The notes under the pieces are model-generated. The model worked only from the letters and a program-made list of their open reading frames with translations. It was not told the DNA's origin and did not search any database. Position numbers and translations under genes: made by a program. Positions 10,595-18,530 of a stretch of 21,012 nucleotides of DNA are shown in pieces; the stretch's first letter is position 1; every line of letters begins with the position of its first letter. The DNA is from Dimargaris cristalligena (lineage: Eukaryota > Kickxellomycota > Dimargaritomycetes > Dimargaritales > Dimargaritaceae), in NCBI GenBank assembly GCA_027576995.1, contig JANBQC010000502.1, positions 1-21,012 of the forward strand, read 5' to 3'.

Positions 10595-10780
10595 CCATAC
10601 TGACTAGTAAGTGTGCATTGGTGCACATCCCCCACATATATAGCGACACTTGCTTTATTCAGTTAGTATCAGCCCTACCTAATGCTAGTAGCCTGCTTGG
10701 CTGTGTCCAATGCCCCACCTACCGTTAGAAGCCTATCCCCAAGACTCTTGATGGACTAAGAGTGGTTAATTCGGGTGACA
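10595..10780 (-). repeat. Right 186-bp inverted repeat (copy C)
   Basis: Reverse complement of copy B with 17 transitions and no gap. Similarity stops abruptly after CAGTATGG on the minus strand, while copy B continues to match the LTR-like family. Its outer end lies 56 bp from the 3' end of the minus-strand gene frame at 10837. Confidence 0.85.
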
Positions 10781-10836
10781 TAGAACATTGGCTAGAGAAT
10801 ATATAAATGCCTCCTTTCAAAGAAATTTAAATTTTA

Positions 10837-11421
10837 TTATATAATGACCGGCCAATAGGACCAGTTTCTACGTTTAGTAGGCACCATTTTTACACAGATG
10901 TAGTGGTTAATCAGCCTCAATGTGGCCTTAAATTTTTCGGGCTGGTTGTCTAGATACAAATCTGCTGGGAAAGGGATAATTGATAATTGGGGGCTTTCAC
11001 CCAAGGAATCTTTGGAGTTGAATAATCCAGTGCAATCATACCCTTGCTCATTCATAAAGAGCTGTATGTTCAGGGTTTGGGACGATTGGCTGACCCCTAC
11101 CCCATAAATGAACATGGGCTGACTTAAAACGCTCTCTTTAGATATAACAAGATTTTCTAATCGTCGATTGAATGAATGGCTGTTCCTACCTTGGGGTCTT
11201 CCTAGAGAATTGACGTAGAGGCCTGCCTTAGTTATAATTGAGCCTACAGTGTTTTTGAGTTTCTTGCAAATAGACGGACCGCCTAGAACTGAACACAGGT
11301 CTACAATAACGTCCTCGGTAAGCTTTGATTCATTCGCGGGAGTTCCCTCCGCCGGGCTACTCTTAGGCATAGATATTTTCCCAAAGGCCTTCTGCGAAAG
11401 CCATCTGCATAATTCAGATGC
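10837..11421 (-). pseudogene. In-frame continuation after the TAG (C-terminal domain of the orphan protein)
   Basis: Directly after the TAG at 11424-11422 the same frame stays open for 194 codons to a TAA at 10839-10837. The first 17 codons precede an internal ATG at 11370 that could start a separate 177-residue product. The encoded segment looks like a folded domain, unlike the disordered first half: mixed hydrophobic and charged residues, five cysteines and few low-complexity runs. Typing it as a pseudogene is a judgement. Stop readthrough, a sequencing error, or splicing out of the stop are alternatives. Together with the upstream part it would be one 486-codon frame. An AATAAA hexamer overlaps the terminal TAA. 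Confidence 0.5.
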
Positions 11422-11424
11422 CTA
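11422..11424 (-). other. In-frame amber codon splitting the orphan gene
   Basis: The context is AAG TAG GCA. A single base change from CAG, AAG, TGG or similar would create it. The downstream base context does not match the known strong CAR-YYA readthrough signal. A GT...AG pair around it would give an in-frame 21-nt removal, which is below any fungal intron size I know. Confidence 0.75.
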
Positions 11425-12297
11425 CTTAAATTTATAGTCAGGATCCCCGATTATATCATTGATCTCCCGCCTTTCCCGCTCCGCTTTTGAGATGAACACT
11501 GGTTCGGCCTTGGAATCGATATCCCTACTTAGAATGCCCGATTCTAAGATTGTTGTTGATGACAAAGTAAGCGGCGAAACGACATCGGGGGTATGTATCT
11601 GGCTTTCCAACTGACTTTCAGTGGCCGACGAAGACACGGTGTCCAGTTTTTGGCGCTTCGGATTGGGCAGGACAAGACTGTGTTTGCTCCTTACTAATTC
11701 GATCAGCGTCAACAAATCAAGGTAAGTTGTCGGTTCTGATGAGTCTTGCTCGAGGGTTCCGAGTGGAGGGGCTAACAGGCCTCCGGAGGTTTCGTTACTT
11801 GTTTCTGCGGTATTATAGTCCCCGATTAGGGCCAGAATGGTGTCCCCAGACGGATTTACAGGGCCGATGGGCTGATGGGAGATGGAAGGAGCCGGTGAGC
11901 TTGTAGGATCCACAAACTGGATATGGTCCGTATCATCCAAATTTAGATACTCTGCCAAATCCAATGCGGACTCGTGTGGGGGAATATCCGAGGCATTGTC
12001 GAGACCCAATACTAGATTGGTAGCAATTTGGGAGTCCGTTGCCATTGCGTATTCCGTTGTGGGAAATTGAAAGTGGTCAAAGAGTGTGGCGCTGGTGGGG
12101 GAGAGGGGATCGGGTGGTGGGATGCCGCTGGCAGAGGAAAGTCCGAGGAACTCATTGCTGTCAAATAGATCTGAATCGCTACCAGTTGGAATAAATGCCG
12201 GGGAGCCTTGCAGGCTCGAGGGGTAGCCGAATCCCTGGCCTAGGGCCAAAATCCAAAGTAAGCATAGGGAAACGAGATTTGTATTATTGTAGGCCAT
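11422..12297 (-). CDS. Orphan secreted-type protein, N-terminal part up to in-frame TAG
   Basis: 291 codons from an ATG to TAG. Residues 1 to about 20 look like a signal peptide (LCLLWILALG core, small residues at 18 and 20). The rest is acidic, Ser/Pro/Thr-rich and probably disordered. It contains an internal duplication, LGLSSASGIPP at 51-61 and LGLDNASDIPP at 97-107. Residues 211-219, PNPKRQKLD, closely resemble the monopartite nuclear-localisation signal of c-Myc. A charged helix-like stretch (SKAERERREI, 270-279) precedes the stop. I recognise no family. Codon use is more AT-ending than in the bestrophin genes. The same reading frame continues past the TAG (next entry), so the intact protein was probably about 485 residues. 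Secretion plus a nuclear signal suggests an effector-like protein, which is inference; an intracellular disordered protein with a chance hydrophobic N-terminus is the alternative. Confidence 0.6.
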   Translation of the reverse strand: MAYNNTNLVSLCLLWILALGQGFGYPSSLQGSPAFIPTGSDSDLFDSNEFLGLSSASGIPPPDPLSPTSATLFDHFQFPTTEYAMATDSQIATNLVLGLDNASDIPPHESALDLAEYLNLDDTDHIQFVDPTSSPAPSISHQPIGPVNPSGDTILALIGDYNTAETSNETSGGLLAPPLGTLEQDSSEPTTYLDLLTLIELVRSKHSLVLPNPKRQKLDTVSSSATESQLESQIHTPDVVSPLTLSSTTILESGILSRDIDSKAEPVFISKAERERREINDIIGDPDYKFK

Positions 12298-12980
12298 ATC
12301 AGTGAACTACGGATCCGGGGTGGATATTTAGGTGGAGAGTAAAAAAAAATCGAATAGAAGCAATATACTATACCATAGAGACAATGATGTTGAAATGTGA
12401 TATAGGAGGGAAACTATTGAATTTATAAGGGTGCCAAACTGGATGAAAACATAAAAAAAATGTTTCGGATGGTTTGGGGATCAAGGGAAATGCTCAATGA
12501 CTATAATATGCCAGGCAATGGTTGATCCACCAGCCTATTTTTGGTTGGTTGCTTCAAGAGGGAATATATTTTTGTGCGACTCTACCTGTGAATGAATGGG
12601 GGGGGCAATTCGCCCAGCCAACGTCCACCATATACAATGTGTAACCTCAGCTTTGGTTCGATTGGTGCCTAGCGGTATATGTGACCCTAATGCTTACATA
12701 TTTTTTCTTTTTAGATTAATGGGATGTTAGACATAAACAAAATATAAATGCCTTGATTTAATATATATAGGAGAGGTTCATTTAGGCTGTATAATGAAAA
12801 ATCCATTAGATGAGGCCAATATTGCTGGTTAAAATCTATTTTCACATGTATTCACCCATACACATACTATGTAAAAACCTAATATAGCTGGTTTGAATTT
12901 CACCCATATCCATTAGGCAATGTATTGCTATTATTGTTCACTAAAGGATTATGAGAGGGAAAGATCTACAATTAGCATTG
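12298..12980. other. Upstream region of orphan gene and spacer
   Basis: Promoter and leader of the minus-strand gene, then AT-rich DNA with no gene or recognisable structure. CpG is absent from 12674 to the solo LTR. Confidence 0.5.
12421..12427 (-). promoter_or_regulatory. TATA box of the orphan gene
   Basis: On the minus strand the sequence CCTTATAAAT lies about 125 bp upstream of the ATG at 12297. The DNA between is T/C-rich on that strand near the start codon, as in other leaders of this window. The promoter therefore looks intact. Confidence 0.45.
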
Positions 12981-12985
12981 GTAAA
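12981..12985 (+). repeat. Left target-site duplication of the solo LTR
   Basis: GTAAA immediately precedes the TG that starts the LTR and is repeated exactly at 13571-13575. Confidence 0.8.
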
Positions 12986-13570
12986 TGCTGCCTGGGTTAA
13001 CTACTCTTATTCCATCAAGAGTCCTGAGGATAGGCTTCTAATGGTAGATAGGGCTTAGACCCAGCTAAGTGGGTCCTAGTATTAGGGTAGGGGCACAGTA
13101 CTAACTAATAAAGGCTAAGTGCCAGTATATGCAAGGGACATGCAGTGGGCATACTTACTAGTCAGTATGGGGGGGGGAGTGAGTATATATAGGGTTTATT
13201 GGAGTAAACTAAGGGGTCAGAATAAGCTGAGGAATTAAACTGGTCCCAATGGGGCCTGGTTATATATACACAGGGGTGACTCCAGAGGGAGGTCCCCAGA
13301 GAAGGATACTACTAAGACTAGGGGTAAGATAAAGTAGGCCAACCGGATAGCCATGAGGACTTGGAAGACTCTGCTGGTAACTGGAAGAGTCTTCAGATCA
13401 GCACGGGAGTGATTAGTGCAAACCAAGGAGCCTGGAAGGGGAACAGTTATATGATATAGGGTGATCCCATAGTACTGGGGGTGACCATGGGAAGGTTAAT
13501 ATGGTGCTATAAGGCCTAATAGGGATAGACAGCATTGTCCCCAGATTAAGTTGGATTAGAAGGTCCAACA
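12986..13570 (+). mobile_element. Solo LTR of an LTR retrotransposon (copy D)
   Basis: 585 bp, starting TGCTGCC and ending GGTCCAACA (TG...CA ends), flanked by the 5-bp direct repeat GTAAA. These are the hallmarks of LTR-retrotransposon integration followed by LTR-LTR recombination. It holds an AATAAA near 135 bp and a TATATATA tract, as LTRs often do. It matches copy A at 8664 for most of its length and copies B and C over their first part. No gag-pol is present in the window, so the superfamily cannot be assigned. Only two CpG occur in its whole length. Confidence 0.85.
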
Positions 13571-13575
13571 GTAAA
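13571..13575 (+). repeat. Right target-site duplication of the solo LTR
   Basis: GTAAA directly after the terminal AACA of the LTR, identical to 12981-12985. Confidence 0.8.
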
Positions 13576-13763
13576 CACCCACAGTTAGTTTTAGATGTAA
13601 GAAATTATTATTGATATCAAGTGAAATCTCAAAAATGTAATGTTGGGCCTGAAATGTGGGCTTAGTGGGGTGAGATGAGCGAATTTCTTACAGGAGTTAG
13701 AAATCAGTCAAACTCCTCTCTTTTTCCTTGTCGCACTACTTCCCTGTATCCGAATACATCCTA

Positions 13764-14123
13764 ATGCAGCACCTGGCGCCACTTTTTAAGCGTGACCTCA
13801 TGCTATCTGGGGATGTACAATTGTCATCTATGCGTGATATTTTCCGGTACGAACTTGCCTCGTTTGGCACGATACAAATGGCATCTTGGGTAGATTCGAA
13901 TAGGCGTAAAATGATATACAATCTTAACCATATTTACCCTTTTATGCCCGGCGTTAATGCCACTATTATGCCCAAGATGCTTTATCACCCAGATATAGTA
14001 CGAATATTTACTATTCGAATATCAGCCCATATCCTTTTGCATTCGGATTTGGTGATACACGGACAACACCGCCGCTGCTTTGCTATCTCTGAGACTCATT
14101 ATATGATACCAGATCACCCTTGA
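13764..14123 (+). CDS. Hypothetical small ORF, 119 residues
   Basis: An ATG-initiated frame ending in TGA. The frame is open upstream to about 13701 but only through non-ATG codons. A TTTCTTACAG acceptor-like sequence at about 13684-13693 could mark an exon boundary. The product is Ile/Met/His-rich with no signal peptide or domain I can name. It lies 190 bp after the solo LTR. Codon use is AT-leaning. It could be a fragment of an older gene, an exon, or chance. Confidence 0.25.
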   Translation: MQHLAPLFKRDLMLSGDVQLSSMRDIFRYELASFGTIQMASWVDSNRRKMIYNLNHIYPFMPGVNATIMPKMLYHPDIVRIFTIRISAHILLHSDLVIHGQHRRCFAISETHYMIPDHP

Positions 14124-15237
14124 AGTATCCACGTCAAACCTCCGGCCACTATGGCCAACATTGCAACTTAGCAGTCACTCTTGCTATTCCTGCCGTAGTA
14201 TAAATACTGACGGAACTACCGATTTATTTATAAAGCGGCCAATGGTAGCCCTAGTTTTTTGAGATTGTCATTATTAGTATCATTCGGTAGTACCCTTTAG
14301 TACCTTATCATTTATCCCCCCCCCTTATTTCTAGCATCTCCGGCGGTAGGAAACCCTAACGCCCTCCGTGCCCCTGTTCTCCCGAGCCCCATCTTTATCA
14401 CACGTACCCTCCCTGCCTCAAAAGCCATATACGTATCACTATCATATTTAGATTTCTATTTATACCGATTGCTTTGGGCTCTTGTGAGGTTGATGGTCAC
14501 CTGCGAGTGGACTTTTAAACACATTCGTTGCTGAACCTGGATCATTTGATCGACTGGTTATTCTTCCCTGTCGTGTTACTTCATTCGCATCCGGCTTTCA
14601 TTATATATACAAAGCCTTACAAGATACCTTTTCCTGTATTTAGTCTGATGAATAAATAAATTCAACTTTTGATTCTAAAACATACAATAACAAGCCATTT
14701 AAACTCTGGTTGAGTAAGCCGGTTGCTTTCCGACGGTATACATCCAATGGGTGCAATTAAGTGCTACAAAGTCTGTTCAAGTGGCATGGCCCCCATGTGT
14801 AACTCATCAACCGTACTACTAATGCATAGGTGTATTTTATTTTTAATTATAGTAATCGAAGTAATAGATAGAAATAGGCCATATATCGGTACCTTAGTTT
14901 GGTGTAATAATAGTATAGATTCCTTAAAAAAAATCAAGTTAAAAATGATAATGACCAATGGGCCAATAGAGTTCGAGCCGGTCAAGTGATGATATGAATG
15001 TATGAAATGAATGCAAAGACCAAACACGAAACACTGAAGGTATAGAGAAATAAAGAGAAAGTAATCAGGCCGCAGCATCATTAATGATTAATCTCCCCCC
15101 TTCCCATCGCCCAGCTCGTGAAGGGAGGCCAAATGTGGTATGGCGGAGATGAATGAACGACCGTGGCCAATCCCATATTCGGTGGAGAAGGGGGAATAAC
15201 ATAGCCGCTATTACAAAAAACTTGCAACCCGCCCTCT
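14124..15237. other. Intergenic region and 3' flank of bestrophin-like gene 1
   Basis: No supported gene. A TATAAATA occurs at 14199 without a clear gene after it. The 105-codon T-rich minus-strand frame at 14764-15081 lies in the expected 3' UTR side of the bestrophin gene and is probably not coding. Confidence 0.45.
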
Positions 15238-16644
15238 TTATTCCGATTTACTGTGACGCGCCTGGTGGGTTGGCTCATCGAGATCGGAGCGGTGAGCAAC
15301 CATCCAGTCGGCCACCGAAGGGGCATTGTACGAGGTCACGTCGTTAATTTCGTGGCCAATGACCTTACAGAAATCATCCAGGGGCAAGTCGTTATCATCG
15401 TCTCCGAAGGGATTCTCGATTTCCTTACCAATGTGTAAGACACCGAGCATGGTGAAGGCCACAATGGCCGTGATGGGGACAGTGACCCAGTTGAGCAGGG
15501 GGAGAAGCTGGAAGGGGAGAGCCAAGCAATACAGGAGGACAGTCTGGTGAAGGTGAATGGCGTACGCGACTGGAATGGGGGTACGCTGGATACGTTCGTA
15601 ACCGGTCAGGCATTCCGTGAGAGTATTGATGGCATTGAGGATAAGACCCAGATGGACGGCATCAATGTGGCCCTCGTCCTTGGCGTGGACGATGTAGTTG
15701 GAGATGAAGAGGCTGACCACGTAGGGAACGGTGGCATTCTCGGACTGGAGGTCTTCGGCGGTGACAGAGTCGCTTCGGAATCCCCGGCGCACCAATTGGG
15801 CAATCGAGAGGTTTCTACGGCGTCTGGACTTGGTGGCGGCGGGGCTAAAAGTCGGCTCGTGTTCGGCAATATCTTCGTTGAAGTCGACTCGGTGCTTTTG
15901 GGAGGTCTTGGAGTTGTTCAAGGTATCGAGGGGGTAGGTTGAACTAGAGGCACTGGGGGGGTGATTGAATGTCGGGTGACTGTCTTCAGAACGTAGGCGG
16001 GTCTGGTTATCGCTCTCCGAAACATCGAGGGTGGAGTCCCGGCGGTCCTTGTCGGCCGGAGTGTTGGTCTGGGTCATATCGTCATAGGTGGGGGAGCGGG
16101 GCTGGGGTTCCATATTATCCAAAAAGGTGGGGTCCCGGGCCCAACCATCGGAAAGCTGGTGCTGGGACATGATAGCTTGGTAGTATTCACGGAGAGTGGG
16201 AATCACGGGGCGAATGGCCTCAATGTGTTCCATTTCGACGAAGGGGTCGGTTCCGTGCAGGTAGCACTTCACGGCCACGGCAAAGGCGTGCAGTAAATGA
16301 ACGGCCACGTCCTTTTCGCTGGCCAACTCCTCGGGGATGATAGTCCACAAGAGCCGGGCCAGGTTTCGAATGGCCAGGACCATTTGACTCCATACTTTCC
16401 GACCTTCCCAGTATCGGTCGTAGGCGGTATTGGTTCGGAAGACCAAGAGCAGGGAAATCACAAATGCCAGAATGGTGATTATGCTGTTGGTGATACCGAG
16501 ATTCAGAACAGTGTACTTGTCCACGGCTACCACCGCGGCGGACCAGGCGGCGAAGAAGATAACGGCCGGGGCGACGTGGGGCACCACCGAGCCATGAAAG
16601 CGTAGGACAATGGAGTAGCTAGTATCGTAGGTGGCAACGGACAT
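15238..16644 (-). CDS. Bestrophin-like anion channel protein (paralogue 1)
   Basis: 468 residues starting at the ATG at 16644, the first ATG of a frame that is open 24 codons further upstream only through a TTG. It carries the bestrophin family core (RFP-TM chloride-channel family; bacterial relatives are the YneE-type proteins). Two N-terminal membrane segments lie at about 21-41 and 47-69, followed by FRTNTAYDRYWEGRK (69-83). The C-terminal half has ERIQRTPIPVAYAIHLHQ (350-367), a hydrophobic pair of segments to about 404, and EIENPFGDDDNDLPLD (408-423). Family members form pentameric anion or cation pores. Between the halves sits an extra insert at about 161-301, Ser/Thr/Asp-rich with a basic SRRRRN cluster, probably cytosolic and a possible phosphorylation target. 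Which membrane it occupies cannot be read from sequence. It is transcribed away from paralogue 2. An AATAAA hexamer overlaps the stop codon. Confidence 0.92.
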   Translation of the reverse strand: MSVATYDTSYSIVLRFHGSVVPHVAPAVIFFAAWSAAVVAVDKYTVLNLGITNSIITILAFVISLLLVFRTNTAYDRYWEGRKVWSQMVLAIRNLARLLWTIIPEELASEKDVAVHLLHAFAVAVKCYLHGTDPFVEMEHIEAIRPVIPTLREYYQAIMSQHQLSDGWARDPTFLDNMEPQPRSPTYDDMTQTNTPADKDRRDSTLDVSESDNQTRLRSEDSHPTFNHPPSASSSTYPLDTLNNSKTSQKHRVDFNEDIAEHEPTFSPAATKSRRRRNLSIAQLVRRGFRSDSVTAEDLQSENATVPYVVSLFISNYIVHAKDEGHIDAVHLGLILNAINTLTECLTGYERIQRTPIPVAYAIHLHQTVLLYCLALPFQLLPLLNWVTVPITAIVAFTMLGVLHIGKEIENPFGDDDNDLPLDDFCKVIGHEINDVTSYNAPSVADWMVAHRSDLDEPTHQARHSKSE

Positions 16645-16994
16645 GGCGATACAGAGAGTTAGGCAGGGGGAGGAGAATCGGGGAAAGCCGAAAACTAGCG
16701 GCCAGGGGACAGGCAAAGACGGTGCTGAGTATGGGGAGCAAGTTTTGTTGATAGGTCAGAAATAATAGGACTTATTTTTTGGAAACTGGGGAAGAAGCGG
16801 AGTGAGAAGGGAGGTAGGAGGACTAAGAGACCGAGCCCTATACGGGGCAAAAAAATCAGAGGAGCAAGAAGAGGAAAGGATAGGCTAGCACTGGTGATGG
16901 ACTCCTAAATAAACGGAAAGACCTGGAAAGAAAGATAGTGCCCACATGAGTGGGAGGCGTGTTGAATAGTCTGTGTATGCGTGGGTGTGCTTGA

Positions 16995-17010
16995 CTATAT
17001 GCGCATATAG
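16995..17010. promoter_or_regulatory. Perfect 16-bp palindrome
   Basis: CTATATGCGCATATAG reads identically on both strands. It lies about 350 bp upstream of gene 1 in the divergent intergenic region. Such symmetric sites often bind dimeric regulators, but no known fungal factor site is recognised. Confidence 0.45.
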
Positions 17011-17589
17011 AATTAGGGCGAATATAGGCGCCTATTTACTTGAGTGTTGATAGACCAGACCACACATCCTCCTTCAAACCGATGTTCCTCTTCGCCTTGT
17101 CCTTCAAACAGCCGCCACAAACGACAACTATCCACCGGTACAGTAGGCCTATTGTTCAGCGGAGTGTTTGCCGAGGATGTGCCCAGTATTTACCCACCCA
17201 GCCAACGCCGACTGAACGCTGTCTCGATTTCATTTTTGGATAGGTAAACAGAATCGCGTCCCATGATTGCTGGGTTATTTCGGTTGAGGTGAGTCCCTCT
17301 GCAAATGGAGGGGTTATTAAGCATGGGTGGGAATGCCTTTGAGTGCCCTCACAGGGTGGTGCAAATGGTGAGAGAGGGGTACTAAAATGCAATGACCATC
17401 GTACATCTGCCCGCACATTGGTAATTGGTGGGGTATTATGTGGTGTACATAGAAGATGAGCTCAGGTGCATATCGAGTCTGCATGAATATAAATCGTATT
17501 GGTGGATAGGGGTAAGAAACGAAAAAGGAAAGACAACAATAGCCCACTTCGTACCATTCGATTTGCAACACCAGGATAGGCGGCCTGCG

Positions 17590-18048
17590 ATGGCCAACCG
17601 AAGGAAGCGAACTCTATTCGATGCAGAAAAGAGGGGCTCGACTGCTGGTAAAACAATCAAAGAGAAGAATCGCTCAGTCGCGCCAACCACAGTGGCCGGA
17701 TGGCCATCACCTATCTATCAATTTGTGAATGAGCGTGGCGATCCTTGCTACCATGTTTCGTTCCCCTTCGAGGATTGGGGGGGGGAGTGTTCTGGGGTAA
17801 GCGTGAATGGGGAGCGAGAAACATGCCTACCATCCCCGCCCTTCCTTCTAGCTCATGCACCACACAGTTTCCACAATAGTCCGGTGGCTGATGGTCAGCG
17901 TTCGTTAACAATGTGCCCGGCAACGGGGCTAGTCTCATCTACTAAGCATGCAGTTGGACCTAGTTGCAATGCTAAAAGTAGCGCTTCGAATAGCGTGAAT
18001 AGTCATCAAGATAGATCCGGCCTGGAGAAACCATTGTCCGCAAGATAG
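17590..18048 (+). CDS. Hypothetical ORF between the divergent genes, 152 residues
   Basis: ATG-initiated frame to TAG. The frame is open 55 more codons upstream, but only from a TTG. The product starts with a basic stretch (MANRRKRTLF) and is otherwise Ser/Pro/His-rich, without membrane segments or a domain I know. It falls inside what should be regulatory DNA. It may be chance, an upstream transcript, or a small lineage-specific gene. Confidence 0.22.
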   Translation: MANRRKRTLFDAEKRGSTAGKTIKEKNRSVAPTTVAGWPSPIYQFVNERGDPCYHVSFPFEDWGGECSGVSVNGERETCLPSPPFLLAHAPHSFHNSPVADGQRSLTMCPATGLVSSTKHAVGPSCNAKSSASNSVNSHQDRSGLEKPLSAR

Positions 18049-18530
18049 CCCCGAGCAAGCTGATGGTCGCTGATGTAACCGGTGGGCCTTTTCTAAGTAG
18101 CGGCGGGGACCGACTGATTATGCTGAGCACCACAGAACCGTGGGGTGTATGTGGGTGAAGTAAATAGATGTCTCATTGCTGGATCTTTCGCTCTTCGCTT
18201 TTTTTAGGATTCAAGGTGATTTTCCTACTGTGTTAATAATACCAGTACTGCCTCCCCTTTCCCCTTGTGCCTTTTACCTGCCCTATCCCTCACCAGCAGT
18301 ACTTTTCCCCGTCTCCGCCCGCTTTCCTCTCCTTCTCTCCTTATATTCCCTTTTTTTATCAGTCATACATATCCCCGTCTCGGTGGGCCTTTTCCAAAAC
18401 TCCGCGCTATTCCCCTTGTCTCTCTACCCAACTTTAAGTTTACTCAGTAACTGATAGTAGCCCCTTTTAGCGAGTGATATCGTATTATTTTTGTTCCCAA
18501 GCGAAGCGGCCCCCATTCCCTACGCCCACC

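Larger units (their letters stand above)
9390..10780. mobile_element. 1391-bp unit bounded by 186-bp inverted LTR-like repeats
   Basis: The left end starts TGTCACCC and the right end is its inverted copy, ending GGGTGACA. The inverted repeats (9390-9575 and 10595-10780) are exactly equal in length with no indel. The left copy goes on matching the LTR-like family to about 9730. The interior (about 9746-10594) is A-rich on the plus strand, has no usable coding frame, and holds a TGCA cluster. The flanks share only TAG (left ATAGT, right TAGAA), so no clean target duplication is seen. It is either a non-autonomous element with terminal inverted repeats or two LTR remnants in opposite orientation. 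No transposase or polymerase is present. Confidence 0.65.
16645..18530. promoter_or_regulatory. Shared divergent promoter region of the two bestrophin-like genes
   Basis: 1886 bp separate the two start codons. The segment next to gene 1 (about 16717-16960) is purine-rich on the plus strand, hence pyrimidine-rich in the sense of gene 1. The segment next to gene 2 (about 18180-18460) is pyrimidine-rich on the plus strand. Each gene thus has the typical leader, and the middle holds regulatory DNA including a perfect palindrome at 16995-17010. No clear TATA box is seen for either gene. Confidence 0.5.

Noticed and set aside
11401..11421. A 21-nt intron removing the in-frame TAG of the orphan gene
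   Set aside because: It has GT and AG ends and preserves the frame, but it is far shorter than fungal introns known to me. Kept only as an alternative.
14764..15081. Hydrophobic 105-codon minus-strand ORF downstream of bestrophin-like gene 1
   Set aside because: Hydrophobicity follows from T-rich 3'-UTR sequence; no family resemblance.
15547..15942. 131-codon plus-strand frame opposite bestrophin-like gene 1
   Set aside because: Antisense shadow of a strongly C-ending coding region; the sense frame has clear family motifs.
16645..16716. Upstream 24-codon extension of bestrophin-like gene 1
   Set aside because: It starts at TTG; the first ATG at 16644 gives the normal family N-terminus.
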